Below are positions 51,357-59,259 of a stretch of 59,259 nucleotides of DNA, piece by piece. The stretch is from positions 1-59,259 of the IMG/VR virus record IMGVR_UViG_3300045738_001587; one strand, given 5' to 3'. This DNA comes from a virus. Below the pieces are notes generated by a model, which worked only from the letters and a program-made list of their open reading frames with translations, did not search any database and had not been told where the DNA came from. Positions within the stretch are counted from its first letter, which is position 1; every line of letters begins with the position of its first letter. The position numbers and the translations under genes were made by a program.

Positions 51357-52118
51357 ATGAAGATATTAGTAGTTGGAGATGCGTGTACCGATGAGTATGT
51401 GTATGGCGATTGTGTTAGGCTGTGCCCAGAGGGCCCGGTTCCGATACTTAATGAATTAGAGAGAACCAAAACTCTAGGAATGGCCGCAAACACATACCAG
51501 AACATGCTTGTGTTTTGTTCTGATACTGAGCTAATATCTAACAACCCCATAGAAATCATAAAAACCAGATTCGTCGATAGAAAGACTAACCAGTTGTTAT
51601 TGAGGGTAGACACCCGCGACAGGACAGAAAGGATATCGAAACAAAATATTGACGAAATATGTGATAATCAATATGACCTAATAGTCGCATCGGACTACTG
51701 CAAGGGCTTTCTACATGATGAGGACTTAACTAAGATAGGGCGAGCAAGTGATCACATCTCAGTTTTGGACAGCAAAAGACCTATTAGCCAAAAGATTATA
51801 GACTCATTTGATTTTGTCAAACTCAATAAAAATGAATATAACAAGAATAAAGAGATACTAAGCCACCCCTCCAACAAGCGGAAAACCGTTATCACAATGG
51901 GCGGAGAGGGAGTAAGGTTTCTTGATGAAAAATATAAACCGGTAAAAACCCTGCAAACCTTTGATGTGTCTGGCGCTGGCGATGTTTTTACTGCTGTGTT
52001 TTCTTATAGTGTAGCCTGTGGGTTCAGTGTTAGTGATTCTATAATATCGGCACAGAATTGCTGTATCAAGGTAATCCAGCGAAGGGGAACATGCGTCTAT
52101 GAAAAAGATATGGACTAA
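51357..52118 (+). CDS. PfkB-family sugar kinase, HldE N-domain-like
   Basis: 253 residues. PfkB kinases of the RfaE/HldE N-terminal type phosphorylate heptose-7-phosphate. Features are VVGDACTDEYVYGD, PEGPVPIL, VITMGGEGV and the ATP/catalytic signature DVSGAGDVFTAVF. ATG 51357 has GGAG five bases upstream. The next gene encodes the matching nucleotidyltransferase half, so the two functions are split in this phage. Confidence 0.85.
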   Translation: MKILVVGDACTDEYVYGDCVRLCPEGPVPILNELERTKTLGMAANTYQNMLVFCSDTELISNNPIEIIKTRFVDRKTNQLLLRVDTRDRTERISKQNIDEICDNQYDLIVASDYCKGFLHDEDLTKIGRASDHISVLDSKRPISQKIIDSFDFVKLNKNEYNKNKEILSHPSNKRKTVITMGGEGVRFLDEKYKPVKTLQTFDVSGAGDVFTAVFSYSVACGFSVSDSIISAQNCCIKVIQRRGTCVYEKDMD

Positions 52119-52494
52119 TGGATGCTTTGATGTTTTGCACTTGGGGCATCTTAGGCTTTTGGAATATGCAAAATCCTGCGGAGACTATTTGACCGTAGGA
52201 ATAGATTCCGACCGTAGGGTAAGGCAACTGAAGGGAACAAAAAGACCCATAAACAACGAATTTTTTAGAAGAGAAATGCTATCAGGTATTAGATGGGTTG
52301 ATAATGTAGTAGTTTTCGACTCCGACGCAGAACTGGAAAAATTGATTGAAACACATTCAGACCAAATGATTATTGGTTCTGACTACAGAGATAAAAGAGT
52401 AATAGGCTCTCAATATTCGGAAGTGGTGTTTTTTGACAAAATAGATGACTATTCTACTACGAATATAATAAAGAAACTTTCGGAGGAGCGATGA
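52099..52494 (+). CDS. Cytidylyltransferase-like, HldE C-domain-like
   Basis: 131 residues. The nucleotidyltransferase start TNGCFDVLHLGHLRLL carries the HxGH motif; GSDYRDKRVIGS and the STTNIIKKL end match HldE C-domain enzymes that make ADP-heptose. Overlaps the kinase gene. With the kinase it gives most of an ADP-heptose-type route; isomerase and epimerase steps are not clearly seen. Confidence 0.87.
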   Translation: MKKIWTNGCFDVLHLGHLRLLEYAKSCGDYLTVGIDSDRRVRQLKGTKRPINNEFFRREMLSGIRWVDNVVVFDSDAELEKLIETHSDQMIIGSDYRDKRVIGSQYSEVVFFDKIDDYSTTNIIKKLSEER

Positions 52495-53195
52495 AAGACC
52501 GCGTTATATTTCTGGGCCATCTTGGTCTAGGAGACCATATTATACAACAGGGTATTGTAAATAGGCTCGCTAGTCAATACAAGCGTGTTTTGATTTTTTG
52601 CAAGAATCATAACCTAGGGTCGGTTAGATATATGTGCGACTCCAACGTGGATATCACGCCCGTAGCGGGAGACGCCGATGTGCATCAAATATACCCACAG
52701 ATAGAAAATACAGATATAATTAGTGTGGGTTTTTATAATAATAATTGGGAAAAGTTTCCCGCAAGTGAAACAACTTTTGATAGATACTTTTACGAACAGG
52801 CTGAGATGGATTTTGAAGTTAGCTATGAAGTCAAGCTTGATAGTCTTGTTGAACAAAAGGCCAATAGCAAAGTAATGGAACTGATCTCCCTCGACCCCCT
52901 CGTCGGTAAATATGAACCCTTTTGCTTTGTGCATGATGACAGAGAAAGGGGTTTTGAAATAGATACGAATAGAATAAGCCCACACCTTAAGATAGTTAGA
53001 CCTTCAGTCAGAGCAGAAAAGATATTTGATTATATACCATTAATACAGAAGGCGGATGAAATTCATTGTATAGACAGCTCCTTTGCTCTTATGATAGATA
53101 GAGTGGAAGTAAGTTGCGATAAATACATGCATCGCTATGCAAGAGAGAACAGTCTTAACCCCTCCTACAGGGAAGACTGGATAATGTTACAATGA
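52491..53195 (+). CDS. GT-B protein, heptosyltransferase-like (GT9-like)
   Basis: 234 residues. IFLGHLGLGDHIIQQGIVNRLA at the start resembles the GT9 nucleotide-sugar glycosyltransferase N-domain, and ADEIHCIDSSFALMID the donor-binding part. It is shorter than typical GT9 enzymes. Placement right after the ADP-heptose genes supports the role. Confidence 0.65.
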   Translation: MKDRVIFLGHLGLGDHIIQQGIVNRLASQYKRVLIFCKNHNLGSVRYMCDSNVDITPVAGDADVHQIYPQIENTDIISVGFYNNNWEKFPASETTFDRYFYEQAEMDFEVSYEVKLDSLVEQKANSKVMELISLDPLVGKYEPFCFVHDDRERGFEIDTNRISPHLKIVRPSVRAEKIFDYIPLIQKADEIHCIDSSFALMIDRVEVSCDKYMHRYARENSLNPSYREDWIMLQ

Positions 53196-53263
53196 AGGAG
53201 TTCGACGATTCTTTGCTAACCCCATTGGATATAGAAAAGAGCATAGACATAAGGACTTATTAG
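53192..53263 (+). CDS. Possible 23-residue peptide
   Basis: A short frame that starts inside the previous stop (ATGA) and ends right before the next ATG, so it bridges two genes without spare bases. It might encode a peptide or only serve to re-initiate translation. Polar sequence, no motif. Confidence 0.3.
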   Translation: MKEFDDSLLTPLDIEKSIDIRTY

Positions 53264-54139
53264 ATGCGCTACATTTGCTACAACTGGTTTCCAACAATAG
53301 CAGACCACTGCTTAGATTGCGAAGAGTCTGCGTACACACACTGTGGAGTAAGCAGGCTACACGACAAAATATTAGTCCCAGACCGCGTTTTGGACAATGA
53401 AACTGTTTTTGTAAAGTCAGATTTTATATACAACGGACTGTTTCAAGGAGAGATATTGCCAAAGATTAAGAGTCGATTTACTCTTATATCCGGGATTTCA
53501 TCTTTGCCCGTGGGTGACGGTGCCTCCATTCGCCCAATACTTGAAAATGATCTAGTAGAGAATTGGTTTTGCACAAACCCGCCTGTCTTAGAAGGCAAGC
53601 TTCCGAGCAAGGTTGTTCCCCTGCCAATTGGTTTTGAGGAAAAAGAACGTGAAGGCGGTGATCAAAAAATTATACATCGTAGGAGACTTGAGAGGATTCC
53701 ATTTGAAGAAAAAAAGGACAGAATACTCTTGCCACACCATAACTTTGGGACAAACATAAGCAGGCGAGAGTTATTTGAAAAGATCGCCAGCCTGCATTTT
53801 GTGGACACGCAAGAAAACAAGCTTACTTGGGAAGAATACATAAAGCTCGTGGATAGGTATAAGTTTGTCATTGGCTTGGAGGGCTCAGGCCACGATATTC
53901 ACAGGAACTATGATGCCCTTCTAGTAGACACTGTGCCGATAAACAAAAGAAATATCATAGAAAAGCTTTTTGGTTTCCATGAAATACCGGGAATATTTAT
54001 TGAATCTTGGGACAATCTAAACGCAGACAAATTTGGAAAAATTCTTAACTTACACCACGACTTTGAAAAGTCTGGCAAATTTCTACATATAGACTATCAT
54101 AAAAGTTTGATTGAGAAGTTTAAAACGGAGGATAATTGA
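53264..54139 (+). CDS. Glycosyltransferase-like protein (exostosin-like)
   Basis: 291 residues. FVIGLEGSGHDIHRNYDALLVDTVPIN in the C-terminal half resembles the donor region of exostosin/GT47-type or related fucosyltransferase-like enzymes. N-terminal Cys residues (HCLDCEES) are unusual. Family not certain. Confidence 0.55.
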   Translation: MRYICYNWFPTIADHCLDCEESAYTHCGVSRLHDKILVPDRVLDNETVFVKSDFIYNGLFQGEILPKIKSRFTLISGISSLPVGDGASIRPILENDLVENWFCTNPPVLEGKLPSKVVPLPIGFEEKEREGGDQKIIHRRRLERIPFEEKKDRILLPHHNFGTNISRRELFEKIASLHFVDTQENKLTWEEYIKLVDRYKFVIGLEGSGHDIHRNYDALLVDTVPINKRNIIEKLFGFHEIPGIFIESWDNLNADKFGKILNLHHDFEKSGKFLHIDYHKSLIEKFKTEDN

Positions 54140-54141
54140 AA

Positions 54142-55278
54142 ATGACAGTTAAGTTCAATAATTTAAACGCCCAGTGGCAAGTCATTAAAGGCAAGTGCTT
54201 ACCCGCAATTAATGGTCTATTTGAAAAATCCGATTTTATACTTGGTGACGCCGTAAGCGAGTTTGAAGAAATGTTTGCAAGCTATGTTGGATGCAAATAC
54301 GCAGTCGGTGTATCAAACGGAACTGACGCACTAAAGCTGGCCGCTCAGTCCCTCGCAATTCAGGGCAGCAAAACTTTGTTTGTTATACCGGCCAACGCGT
54401 TCATTGCAACCATTATGGGAATTGAACAAGCGGCCCCAAATGCAGACTATAGATTAATAGACTGCAATGAATATCACCAAATAGACACCATCCAATTAGA
54501 ATGGCTCTTGGCAACAGAAAGAAAGGACTATGACTATGTTGTTATTGTTCCTGTGCATCTATATGGGTATACATGCGACATGGGAAAAATCTGCGAACTG
54601 GCAGACAGGTTTGACTGCGCCATATTAGAGGATGCGTCTCAGGCTCATGGGGCCAAATGGAAAGGGAGGCCCGTTGGAAGCTTTGGGGACGTTGCCGCCT
54701 TCTCCCTGTGTCCGGGGAAAAATCTTGGCGCAGCAGGTGACGCTGGAGTGATAACCACAGACGACAGAAGAGCCTACATCATCCTTCAATCGCTACGAAA
54801 CCTAGGCTCGCGGAAAAAGAATGAACATAATATTTGTGGAGGAAATCATAGGCTAGACACTATTCAGGCCGTCATATTAAAAGAAAAAATGAATTATATT
54901 GATTTGTGGAATGAGGAGCGCAGGCAGGTAGCTAACCAGTACGAGGCAAAAATCAAAAACAAAAACATAGTCCTTCCCTCTACGCCAAAGTGGTGCGAAC
55001 CAGTTCATTATGTGTATCCAGTCAAGGCTGACAACAGAAAGCGGTTTACTGAATATCTCGATAAAAATGGGGTTCAATGGGGCGTCCACTATCCAAGGTG
55101 CATAGAGGAAACGCCAATGTACAGACACTTGATTAGAGTTGGCGAAGATTCCAACAAGCTGTCGGGGCCAAATTACAGAGCCCTTCAGTATAGCAACGAA
55201 ATGGTCAGCCTTCCTATTCATCCATTTATGGGGCCTGAGGTAGATATCGTATGCGAGGTAATTAATGAATACAAATAG
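54142..55278 (+). CDS. DegT/DnrJ-type sugar aminotransferase
   Basis: 378 residues, PLP enzyme that aminates nucleotide-linked keto sugars. GVSNGTDALKLA, VIPANAFIATIMGI, PVHLYGYTCDM, LEDASQAHGA, SLCPGKNLGAAGDAG (PLP Lys) and the HYP segment are visible. GGAGG is upstream; a TTG at 54136 is an alternative start. An amino sugar donor is therefore part of the pathway. Confidence 0.92.
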   Translation: MTVKFNNLNAQWQVIKGKCLPAINGLFEKSDFILGDAVSEFEEMFASYVGCKYAVGVSNGTDALKLAAQSLAIQGSKTLFVIPANAFIATIMGIEQAAPNADYRLIDCNEYHQIDTIQLEWLLATERKDYDYVVIVPVHLYGYTCDMGKICELADRFDCAILEDASQAHGAKWKGRPVGSFGDVAAFSLCPGKNLGAAGDAGVITTDDRRAYIILQSLRNLGSRKKNEHNICGGNHRLDTIQAVILKEKMNYIDLWNEERRQVANQYEAKIKNKNIVLPSTPKWCEPVHYVYPVKADNRKRFTEYLDKNGVQWGVHYPRCIEETPMYRHLIRVGEDSNKLSGPNYRALQYSNEMVSLPIHPFMGPEVDIVCEVINEYK

Positions 55279-55314
55279 AACACAATTAACTTCTTGAGAA
55301 AAGGAACTACAAAC

Positions 55315-56235
55315 ATGAAAAGAGTACTACTGACTGGGGCAAATGGATTTGTAGGCTCCAACGTTTACATGAGACTAAAGAGCAGATTCAACATCATCCC
55401 CGCTCATAGCATAGACCTAAGATCGGAACTTGTGTGCAGGAAAACTATCGAAAACAGCCATTGTGATGTTATCGTCCACACCGCAGGCAAGGTTGGCGGC
55501 ATTGGGGCCAACGGCAGGAATCCCGGCAGGTTCTTCTATGACAATATGTTAATGGGATTGAACATGATTGAACACGCCCGTCAAGTAGGCGTGGATAAAT
55601 TTATCATGCTAGGAACAGTATGTTCATATCCCAAGCTAACGCCGGTTCCCTTTAGTGAGAGCGAAATATGGAATGGGTATCCAGAGGAAACAAACGCCCC
55701 TTATGGAATAGCGAAAAAGGCGCTAATGGAAATGATTTCTGCATACCACAAGCAGTACAACTTTCCCGGAGTTAATCTAATCCCCGTAAATATGTACGGC
55801 CCACACGATCATTTCAATCTAACAGACAGCCATGTCATACCCGCCCTCATCACAAAGATTGACCAAGCCAAGAAGAACGGCGATGAGTCGATAAAGGTGT
55901 GGGGAACGGGTGAAGCCTCAAGGGAATTTCTTTTTGTTGGCGACTTTGCTGAAGCGGTGGGGCAAGCAATAGATGTTGAGGTCGGGCCTGAGCCAATCAA
56001 TATCGGGACGGGCAAGGAGATCAAAATATCAGAGCTTGTAGAAAAAATTTGCAGCATACTAGGGTATGACGGAGAAATTCTTTATGACACATCTAAGCCG
56101 GACGGTCAGCCCAGAAGATGTTTAGATGTAACGAGAGCCAAGGATCTTCTTGGGTTTGAAGCTTTAACGAATCTTGACCAAGGGCTAGAACAGACAATTG
56201 AGTTTTACAATCTCAAGAAGGGGGAAGAAGAATGA
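55315..56235 (+). CDS. GDP-L-fucose synthase-like epimerase/reductase
   Basis: 306 residues, short-chain dehydrogenase fold. GANGFVGSNVY (nucleotide site), the family-typical AGKVGGIGANGRNPG, MLGTVCSYPK, PYGIAKKALME (YxxxK) and MYGPHDHFNLTDSHVIPALI match GDP-L-fucose synthase (WcaG/Fcl). It needs GDP-4-keto-6-deoxymannose; no GDP-mannose dehydratase is seen in the window. AAGGA lies nine bases upstream of ATG 55315. Confidence 0.88.
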   Translation: MKRVLLTGANGFVGSNVYMRLKSRFNIIPAHSIDLRSELVCRKTIENSHCDVIVHTAGKVGGIGANGRNPGRFFYDNMLMGLNMIEHARQVGVDKFIMLGTVCSYPKLTPVPFSESEIWNGYPEETNAPYGIAKKALMEMISAYHKQYNFPGVNLIPVNMYGPHDHFNLTDSHVIPALITKIDQAKKNGDESIKVWGTGEASREFLFVGDFAEAVGQAIDVEVGPEPINIGTGKEIKISELVEKICSILGYDGEILYDTSKPDGQPRRCLDVTRAKDLLGFEALTNLDQGLEQTIEFYNLKKGEEE

Positions 56236-56678
56236 ATTTAGGTGTTTATGTAATTCAGAACAGTGAAAACGAACAGACAACAAATATAGCAAAGAACCTA
56301 AACGAGGGAATCAGCGAAGGGCTTCTGTCCGACGCTTCTTTGTTCTATGATGTCGTGGGGCCGAATAGTCTTAAGTATAATTTTGGGGCATTTAACTCTA
56401 CAGACATATGGAACTTTTCAGGCGACCTGATAACCACAGATGTACAGTCCACAATGAAAGCCATCAGTACTGTAAACAAGTTTAGGTTGCTGTTTTATTT
56501 TGGATGGGAAAAGGCACAAGACGTAATGGGATTGATACACATTGTAAACAACCCAAATGTGAAAACCATATGTACCAACGAGGAGACGGCAAAAGAGCTA
56601 ACTAGGCTAACCGCCAAAAAGCCGTTGGGCATCGTGAACAACTTTAATATTAAAGACATCATAAAGGTGATAAAATGA
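56232..56678 (+). CDS. Hypothetical protein of the glycan island
   Basis: 148 residues with a Rossmann-like alternation of strands and helices (LGVYVIQNSENEQT, LLFYFGWEKAQD, TICTNEETAKEL). It may be a glycosyltransferase-related domain. Overlaps both neighbours by four bases. Confidence 0.45.
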   Translation: MNLGVYVIQNSENEQTTNIAKNLNEGISEGLLSDASLFYDVVGPNSLKYNFGAFNSTDIWNFSGDLITTDVQSTMKAISTVNKFRLLFYFGWEKAQDVMGLIHIVNNPNVKTICTNEETAKELTRLTAKKPLGIVNNFNIKDIIKVIK

Positions 56679-57439
56679 ACGAGAAGACAGTAGTTGATTT
56701 ATATGAAGAGGGAAGCAGCACGTATCAGATAGCAGAGCGATTTAGCACGTATCCAAACAAGATTAGGCGGATATTATCCAAGAACGGAGTGGCGCTAAAG
56801 AGCCGTAGTCAGGCGCAAAAGAACGCGCTTGTTAGTGGTAGGGCAAAGCACCCAACCGTAGGAAAGACTAGGACTAAAGAAGAAAGGCTCAAGATTGGCT
56901 CGTCCGTTGAGAATTATTGGGCTAAAATGGGCGATGGTGAATATAACAAAAGGTGCGAGGACGCCAGAGATCGTTGGTATAGTATGCCAGACGAAGAAAG
57001 AGACAGGATTTGCAGCATGGCTATTAAGGCCATACAAAAAGCTGGCAAGGAAGGGTCAAAGCTTGAAAAATTTATTTTGGAATCGCTATCTTCAGCAGGG
57101 TATTCAGTGGAATTCCATAAAAAAAATCTGATTCCCAATCAAAATATGGAAATAGATTTGTATATTCCATCCCATAAGACTATTATAGAGATAGACGGGC
57201 CTTCTCATTTTCTTCCAATTTGGGGGGAAGAAAAGCTGAACAAACAAGTAAAGTCTGACAGCCAGAAAACTGGTTTGATTCTCAGTAAGGGTTTTATTAT
57301 AATCCGCGTGAAGAACTTGTCTGACTTTTTGTCACTTAATAGTAAGGAGAATCTTTTTAAAGACATTGTTGAACAATTAGAAAGCATTGACAAGAAATTT
57401 CCCATTGAATCGAAAAGGTATATTGAAATTACATTATGA
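56675..57439 (+). CDS. HTH, NUMOD-like and PD-(D/E)XK endonuclease
   Basis: 254 residues. N-terminal HTH (SSTYQIAERFSTYPNKIRRIL), a middle repeat resembling NUMOD modules (GKTRTKEERLKIGSS), and a C-terminal nuclease core MEIDLYIPSHKTIIEIDGPSH with a D...E-x-D pattern like VSR/DUF559 endonucleases. Architecture fits a free-standing homing-type endonuclease. It may move itself or its neighbours between phages. Confidence 0.7.
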   Translation: MNEKTVVDLYEEGSSTYQIAERFSTYPNKIRRILSKNGVALKSRSQAQKNALVSGRAKHPTVGKTRTKEERLKIGSSVENYWAKMGDGEYNKRCEDARDRWYSMPDEERDRICSMAIKAIQKAGKEGSKLEKFILESLSSAGYSVEFHKKNLIPNQNMEIDLYIPSHKTIIEIDGPSHFLPIWGEEKLNKQVKSDSQKTGLILSKGFIIIRVKNLSDFLSLNSKENLFKDIVEQLESIDKKFPIESKRYIEITL

Positions 57440-58200
57440 ATAACCATGAAGAACAAGATATGTTTGAAACCGTTGAACTTGAATCGCCGCAAGACGTAGA
57501 TACGTCCGTTACGGATATCATAGAATCGGACACGCCCTCAATCACTGATCCAGAATGGAGCGACTATGTGATGGGGTTGTTCGCTGACAATGAATTGTAC
57601 GACGGCAATCCGCTGGTTGCTGGTCTCAGGCGCGTGGCGGAAATTATTATTGGCCCAGTTGTGTTTAGCGGGCCTACTCAAGTTTTCCCACCACAGAGAG
57701 ACGATCATCACGGTCGTGCCACTGTAGTGTTTACTGTTGAGTTTGAAAATGGCGTGAGATATTCTGAGGTTGCAGACTGCTGGGAAGGAAACACAGACGA
57801 TATGTTCTGTGCTTATGCCGTTGCAACTGCAAGCACGCGGGCTGAAGGTAGGGCTTTGCGAAAAGCTTTGCGTATCAAGGCAGTCGCGGCTGAAGAAATG
57901 ACAAAGAAGGACACGGCGCAGATTGTTCGTGACCTTTCTAATAAGAAGGACACCTCAGACGGTGGCTACGACGATCAGGGCCGCATGTCAGAAGCACAAT
58001 ACAACTTTATTGATGTAAAGTGCCGACAGCTAAACGTCAATGGTGAAAAATTGTTTAAGGATGTATTCAAAGCTGATAATAATCGTAAGGTGTCTAAGAA
58101 GGTAGCCAGCGATATTATTGACACGCTAAATGAATACCAACGCGATAAAGATACTATTCCAGAAAATGTTTTAGGTTATGCAGAGGAGTGGCGAAGCTAA
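57436..58200 (+). CDS. Possible Rad52-like single-strand annealing protein
   Basis: 254 residues. The central part (VAGLRRVAEIIIGPV, ATVVFTVEFENG, then AVATASTRAEGRALRKAL) resembles the strand-strand-helix core of Rad52/Sak-like phage annealing proteins, where the TRAEGRALR helix is typical. The acidic N-terminus and helical C-terminus are extra. Moderate to low certainty. Confidence 0.4.
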   Translation: MNNHEEQDMFETVELESPQDVDTSVTDIIESDTPSITDPEWSDYVMGLFADNELYDGNPLVAGLRRVAEIIIGPVVFSGPTQVFPPQRDDHHGRATVVFTVEFENGVRYSEVADCWEGNTDDMFCAYAVATASTRAEGRALRKALRIKAVAAEEMTKKDTAQIVRDLSNKKDTSDGGYDDQGRMSEAQYNFIDVKCRQLNVNGEKLFKDVFKADNNRKVSKKVASDIIDTLNEYQRDKDTIPENVLGYAEEWRS

Positions 58201-58535
58201 TGAAAGTAATTTATACTACACAAAATGGCAACATCAGTGCGGAGATTGAAGGTGATTCTCATAGGGACATCTTTGAGCAGATAAGCAGGTTCCAAGAGGT
58301 TTTTGAGCAGAACGCCTGTGGAAAATGCGAAAGCGAAGATATCAAGTTTGTAATGAGAACAGTAGAAGACAATCAGTATTTTGAGCTGAGGTGTGCAAAC
58401 TGTGGAGCAAGGCTCTCGTTTGGTGCAAACAAGAAAGGCGGTGGTCTATTTCCGAGGCGTAAGGATAGCGACGGAAGCTGGCTCCCCGATTCTGGGTGGG
58501 TCAAATGGAACCCCAAGACTGAAAAGAACGAGTAG
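58200..58535 (+). CDS. Zinc-ribbon protein
   Basis: 111 residues. Four cysteines in CGKC and CANC form a zinc ribbon from about residue 39. ATG 58200 overlaps the previous stop. Common type of small phage protein; role not known. Last + strand gene in the window. Confidence 0.6.
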   Translation: MKVIYTTQNGNISAEIEGDSHRDIFEQISRFQEVFEQNACGKCESEDIKFVMRTVEDNQYFELRCANCGARLSFGANKKGGGLFPRRKDSDGSWLPDSGWVKWNPKTEKNE

Positions 58536-58551
58536 GCAATCTATAGTTTGT

Positions 58552-58591
58552 GCAAAAAAGAAAGCCCCTTTCCTAGTGGATTGGGGCTTTC
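58552..58591. terminator. Bidirectional terminator
   Basis: GAAAGCCCC (58560-58568) pairs perfectly with GGGGCTTTC (58583-58591). On the - strand it is followed by a six-T run (the A run at 58554-58559), a classical terminator for the minus-strand genes. On the + strand the T run is weak (CGCTTT), so it is less efficient for the + operon. Confidence 0.85.
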
Positions 58592-58619
58592 GCTTTGGGG
58601 TTGTATATTTAAATTGCCT

Positions 58620-58730
58620 TTAAAAAATGCTTGCCCACCATCCTCTGGACATACCAAGGAAATATACACCAACCGCAATGACAACAGCTACTAAAGGTTT
58701 TCTTTTAAGTAAATCTAAAAGTTTCGACAT
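58620..58730 (-). CDS. Small single-TM protein (36 aa)
   Basis: A minus-strand frame with a good AAGGAG eight bases before its ATG (58739-58744). Basic N-terminus, then one TM helix (LVAVVIAVGVYFLGM) and a WW pair near the end. It follows the protease gene and lies just before the terminator; function unknown. Confidence 0.6.
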   Translation of the reverse strand: MSKLLDLLKRKPLVAVVIAVGVYFLGMSRGWWASIF

Positions 58731-58750
58731 TTTACTGTCTCCTTAAATTG

Positions 58751-59259
58751 CTACTTAGTAATTCTAATAAGAAACGGAAATTCGTCTAGTTCAGTATCCG
58801 AACTTTTTCCCTCGTCATTTTTATCTGATTTATCTGCTTCTCCTTCAACAGGAAGTGAGAGTATGTCAATTAATTTTGGGACATCTTCGCTTGCATCCAA
58901 AGCCCACAAAACATCATTTTTTACTGCCCACTCGTGCATACGTCTCACGGGTACTATAAAATTAAATCCTTCGCCAGCGCCTCTTACGAGCATACCTACA
59001 TACTTGCCGCTGTTCTCGTTGTCGCCGCGTTCAGACAAGAACACGCCGCCACCGCTGGAACCCGGAAACGCCGTTACTGTTGTTTGATCGAACACAACGC
59101 CATCACCAGTGCCAAGGCTAAGCACTCTGCCCACCTTGGACATGATTCCACGGGTCATAGAGTTAGCGCCCTGCAACCCAAGAAGAGAGCCAACGTGGTA
59201 CAACTCTGTACCAATAGGCGTAATCTTGTCCCCACCCAAGAAAAACACTGTATCTTCAT
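58751..59259 (-). CDS. Trypsin-like serine protease, C-terminal part
   Basis: Partial, about 169 residues; the gene continues past the right edge. The frame reads to the edge as EDTVFFLGG. FPGSSGGGVFLSE carries the catalytic Ser of a chymotrypsin/DegP-like fold, preceded by a strand-rich part; the His and Asp would be upstream, outside the window. C-terminal tail is acidic and disordered. It could be a virion prohead-type or host-acting protease. The two minus-strand genes are the only ones against the main direction. Confidence 0.75.
   Translation of the reverse strand, partial: EDTVFFLGGDKITPIGTELYHVGSLLGLQGANSMTRGIMSKVGRVLSLGTGDGVVFDQTTVTAFPGSSGGGVFLSERGDNENSGKYVGMLVRGAGEGFNFIVPVRRMHEWAVKNDVLWALDASEDVPKLIDILSLPVEGEADKSDKNDEGKSSDTELDEFPFLIRITK

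Noticed and set aside
58863-59087. Plus-strand frame of 74 codons opposite the protease
   Set aside because: The catalytic GSSGG motif and the minus-strand terminator show that the coding strand is the other one.
1-59259. CRISPR array
   Set aside because: No run of regularly spaced direct repeats was seen; the only longer repeat is the two-copy promoter-like element.
1-59259. Insertion sequences or transposase genes
   Set aside because: No transposase motif or terminal inverted repeats were seen; the homing-type endonuclease at 56675 is the only mobile-type gene.

Overview
The window reads as the accessory and replication half of a large tailed-phage genome. Almost every gene lies on the + strand. 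Genes are tightly packed, and many stop and start codons overlap by 1 to 40 bases. The set includes phage nucleotide metabolism (dCMP deaminase, class Ia ribonucleotide reductase, dUTPase, dNMP kinase), a replisome (DnaB-type helicase, primase, split DNA polymerase III alpha with a proofreading exonuclease, two SSBs), recombination genes (RecA/UvsX-like, UvsY-like, PD-(D/E)XK nucleases), PhoH, three tRNAs, a sigma-like factor and a holin-like protein. No terminase, portal or major capsid gene is visible, so the morphogenesis module lies elsewhere. An uncultured origin is likely but cannot be proved from the sequence.

Layout. 1-5.2 kb: the end of a SufB gene, tRNA-Glu/Ile/Val, dCMP deaminase, small membrane proteins, a mannose-6-phosphate isomerase-like cupin, a HAD phosphatase and UDP-glucose dehydrogenase. 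5.2-9.4 kb: eukaryote-type phosphomannomutase, deoxyribosyltransferase-like protein, first SSB and a methyltransferase. 9.4-13.1 kb: radical SAM/SPASM protein and three glycosyltransferases. 13.1-16.2 kb: sigma-like factor, a strongly translated putative structural protein, and a PAS-domain membrane protein next to a holin-like protein. 16.3-24.7 kb: nrdA, a strikingly AT-rich glycan/cofactor-type cassette, nrdB, dut and phoH. 24.7-33.2 kb: the recombination/replication core. 33.2-37 kb: an unusual block with a Tat-exported DUF1501 protein, an A-type Fe-S carrier, an archaeal-type (type II) GAPDH and two secreted or anchored proteins. 37.1-41.4 kb: DNA polymerase III alpha split in two around its exonuclease, then the second SSB. 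41.4-56.7 kb: a large glycosylation island with about ten glycosyltransferase-like genes plus ADP-heptose-type, aminosugar-type and GDP-fucose-type sugar genes. 56.7-58.5 kb: endonuclease, possible annealing protein and zinc ribbon protein. The last 0.7 kb holds two minus-strand genes, a small membrane protein and a trypsin-like protease cut by the window end.

Host. DUF1501 proteins with Tat signals are strongly expanded in Planctomycetota and related phyla, and the neighbouring signal-peptide proteins fit such a host. I therefore infer a phage of Planctomycetota or a relative. This rests mainly on one gene family.

How the genes fit together. The phage appears to remake host nucleotide pools and carry its own replisome. 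It supplies Fe-S assembly parts (SufB, A-type carrier) that could serve its own candidate Fe-S enzymes: two radical SAM proteins and an AddB/Cas4-like nuclease. It also builds activated sugars (mannose/fucose, UDP-glucuronate and heptose routes) to feed many glycosyltransferases, perhaps to decorate virions, DNA or the host surface.
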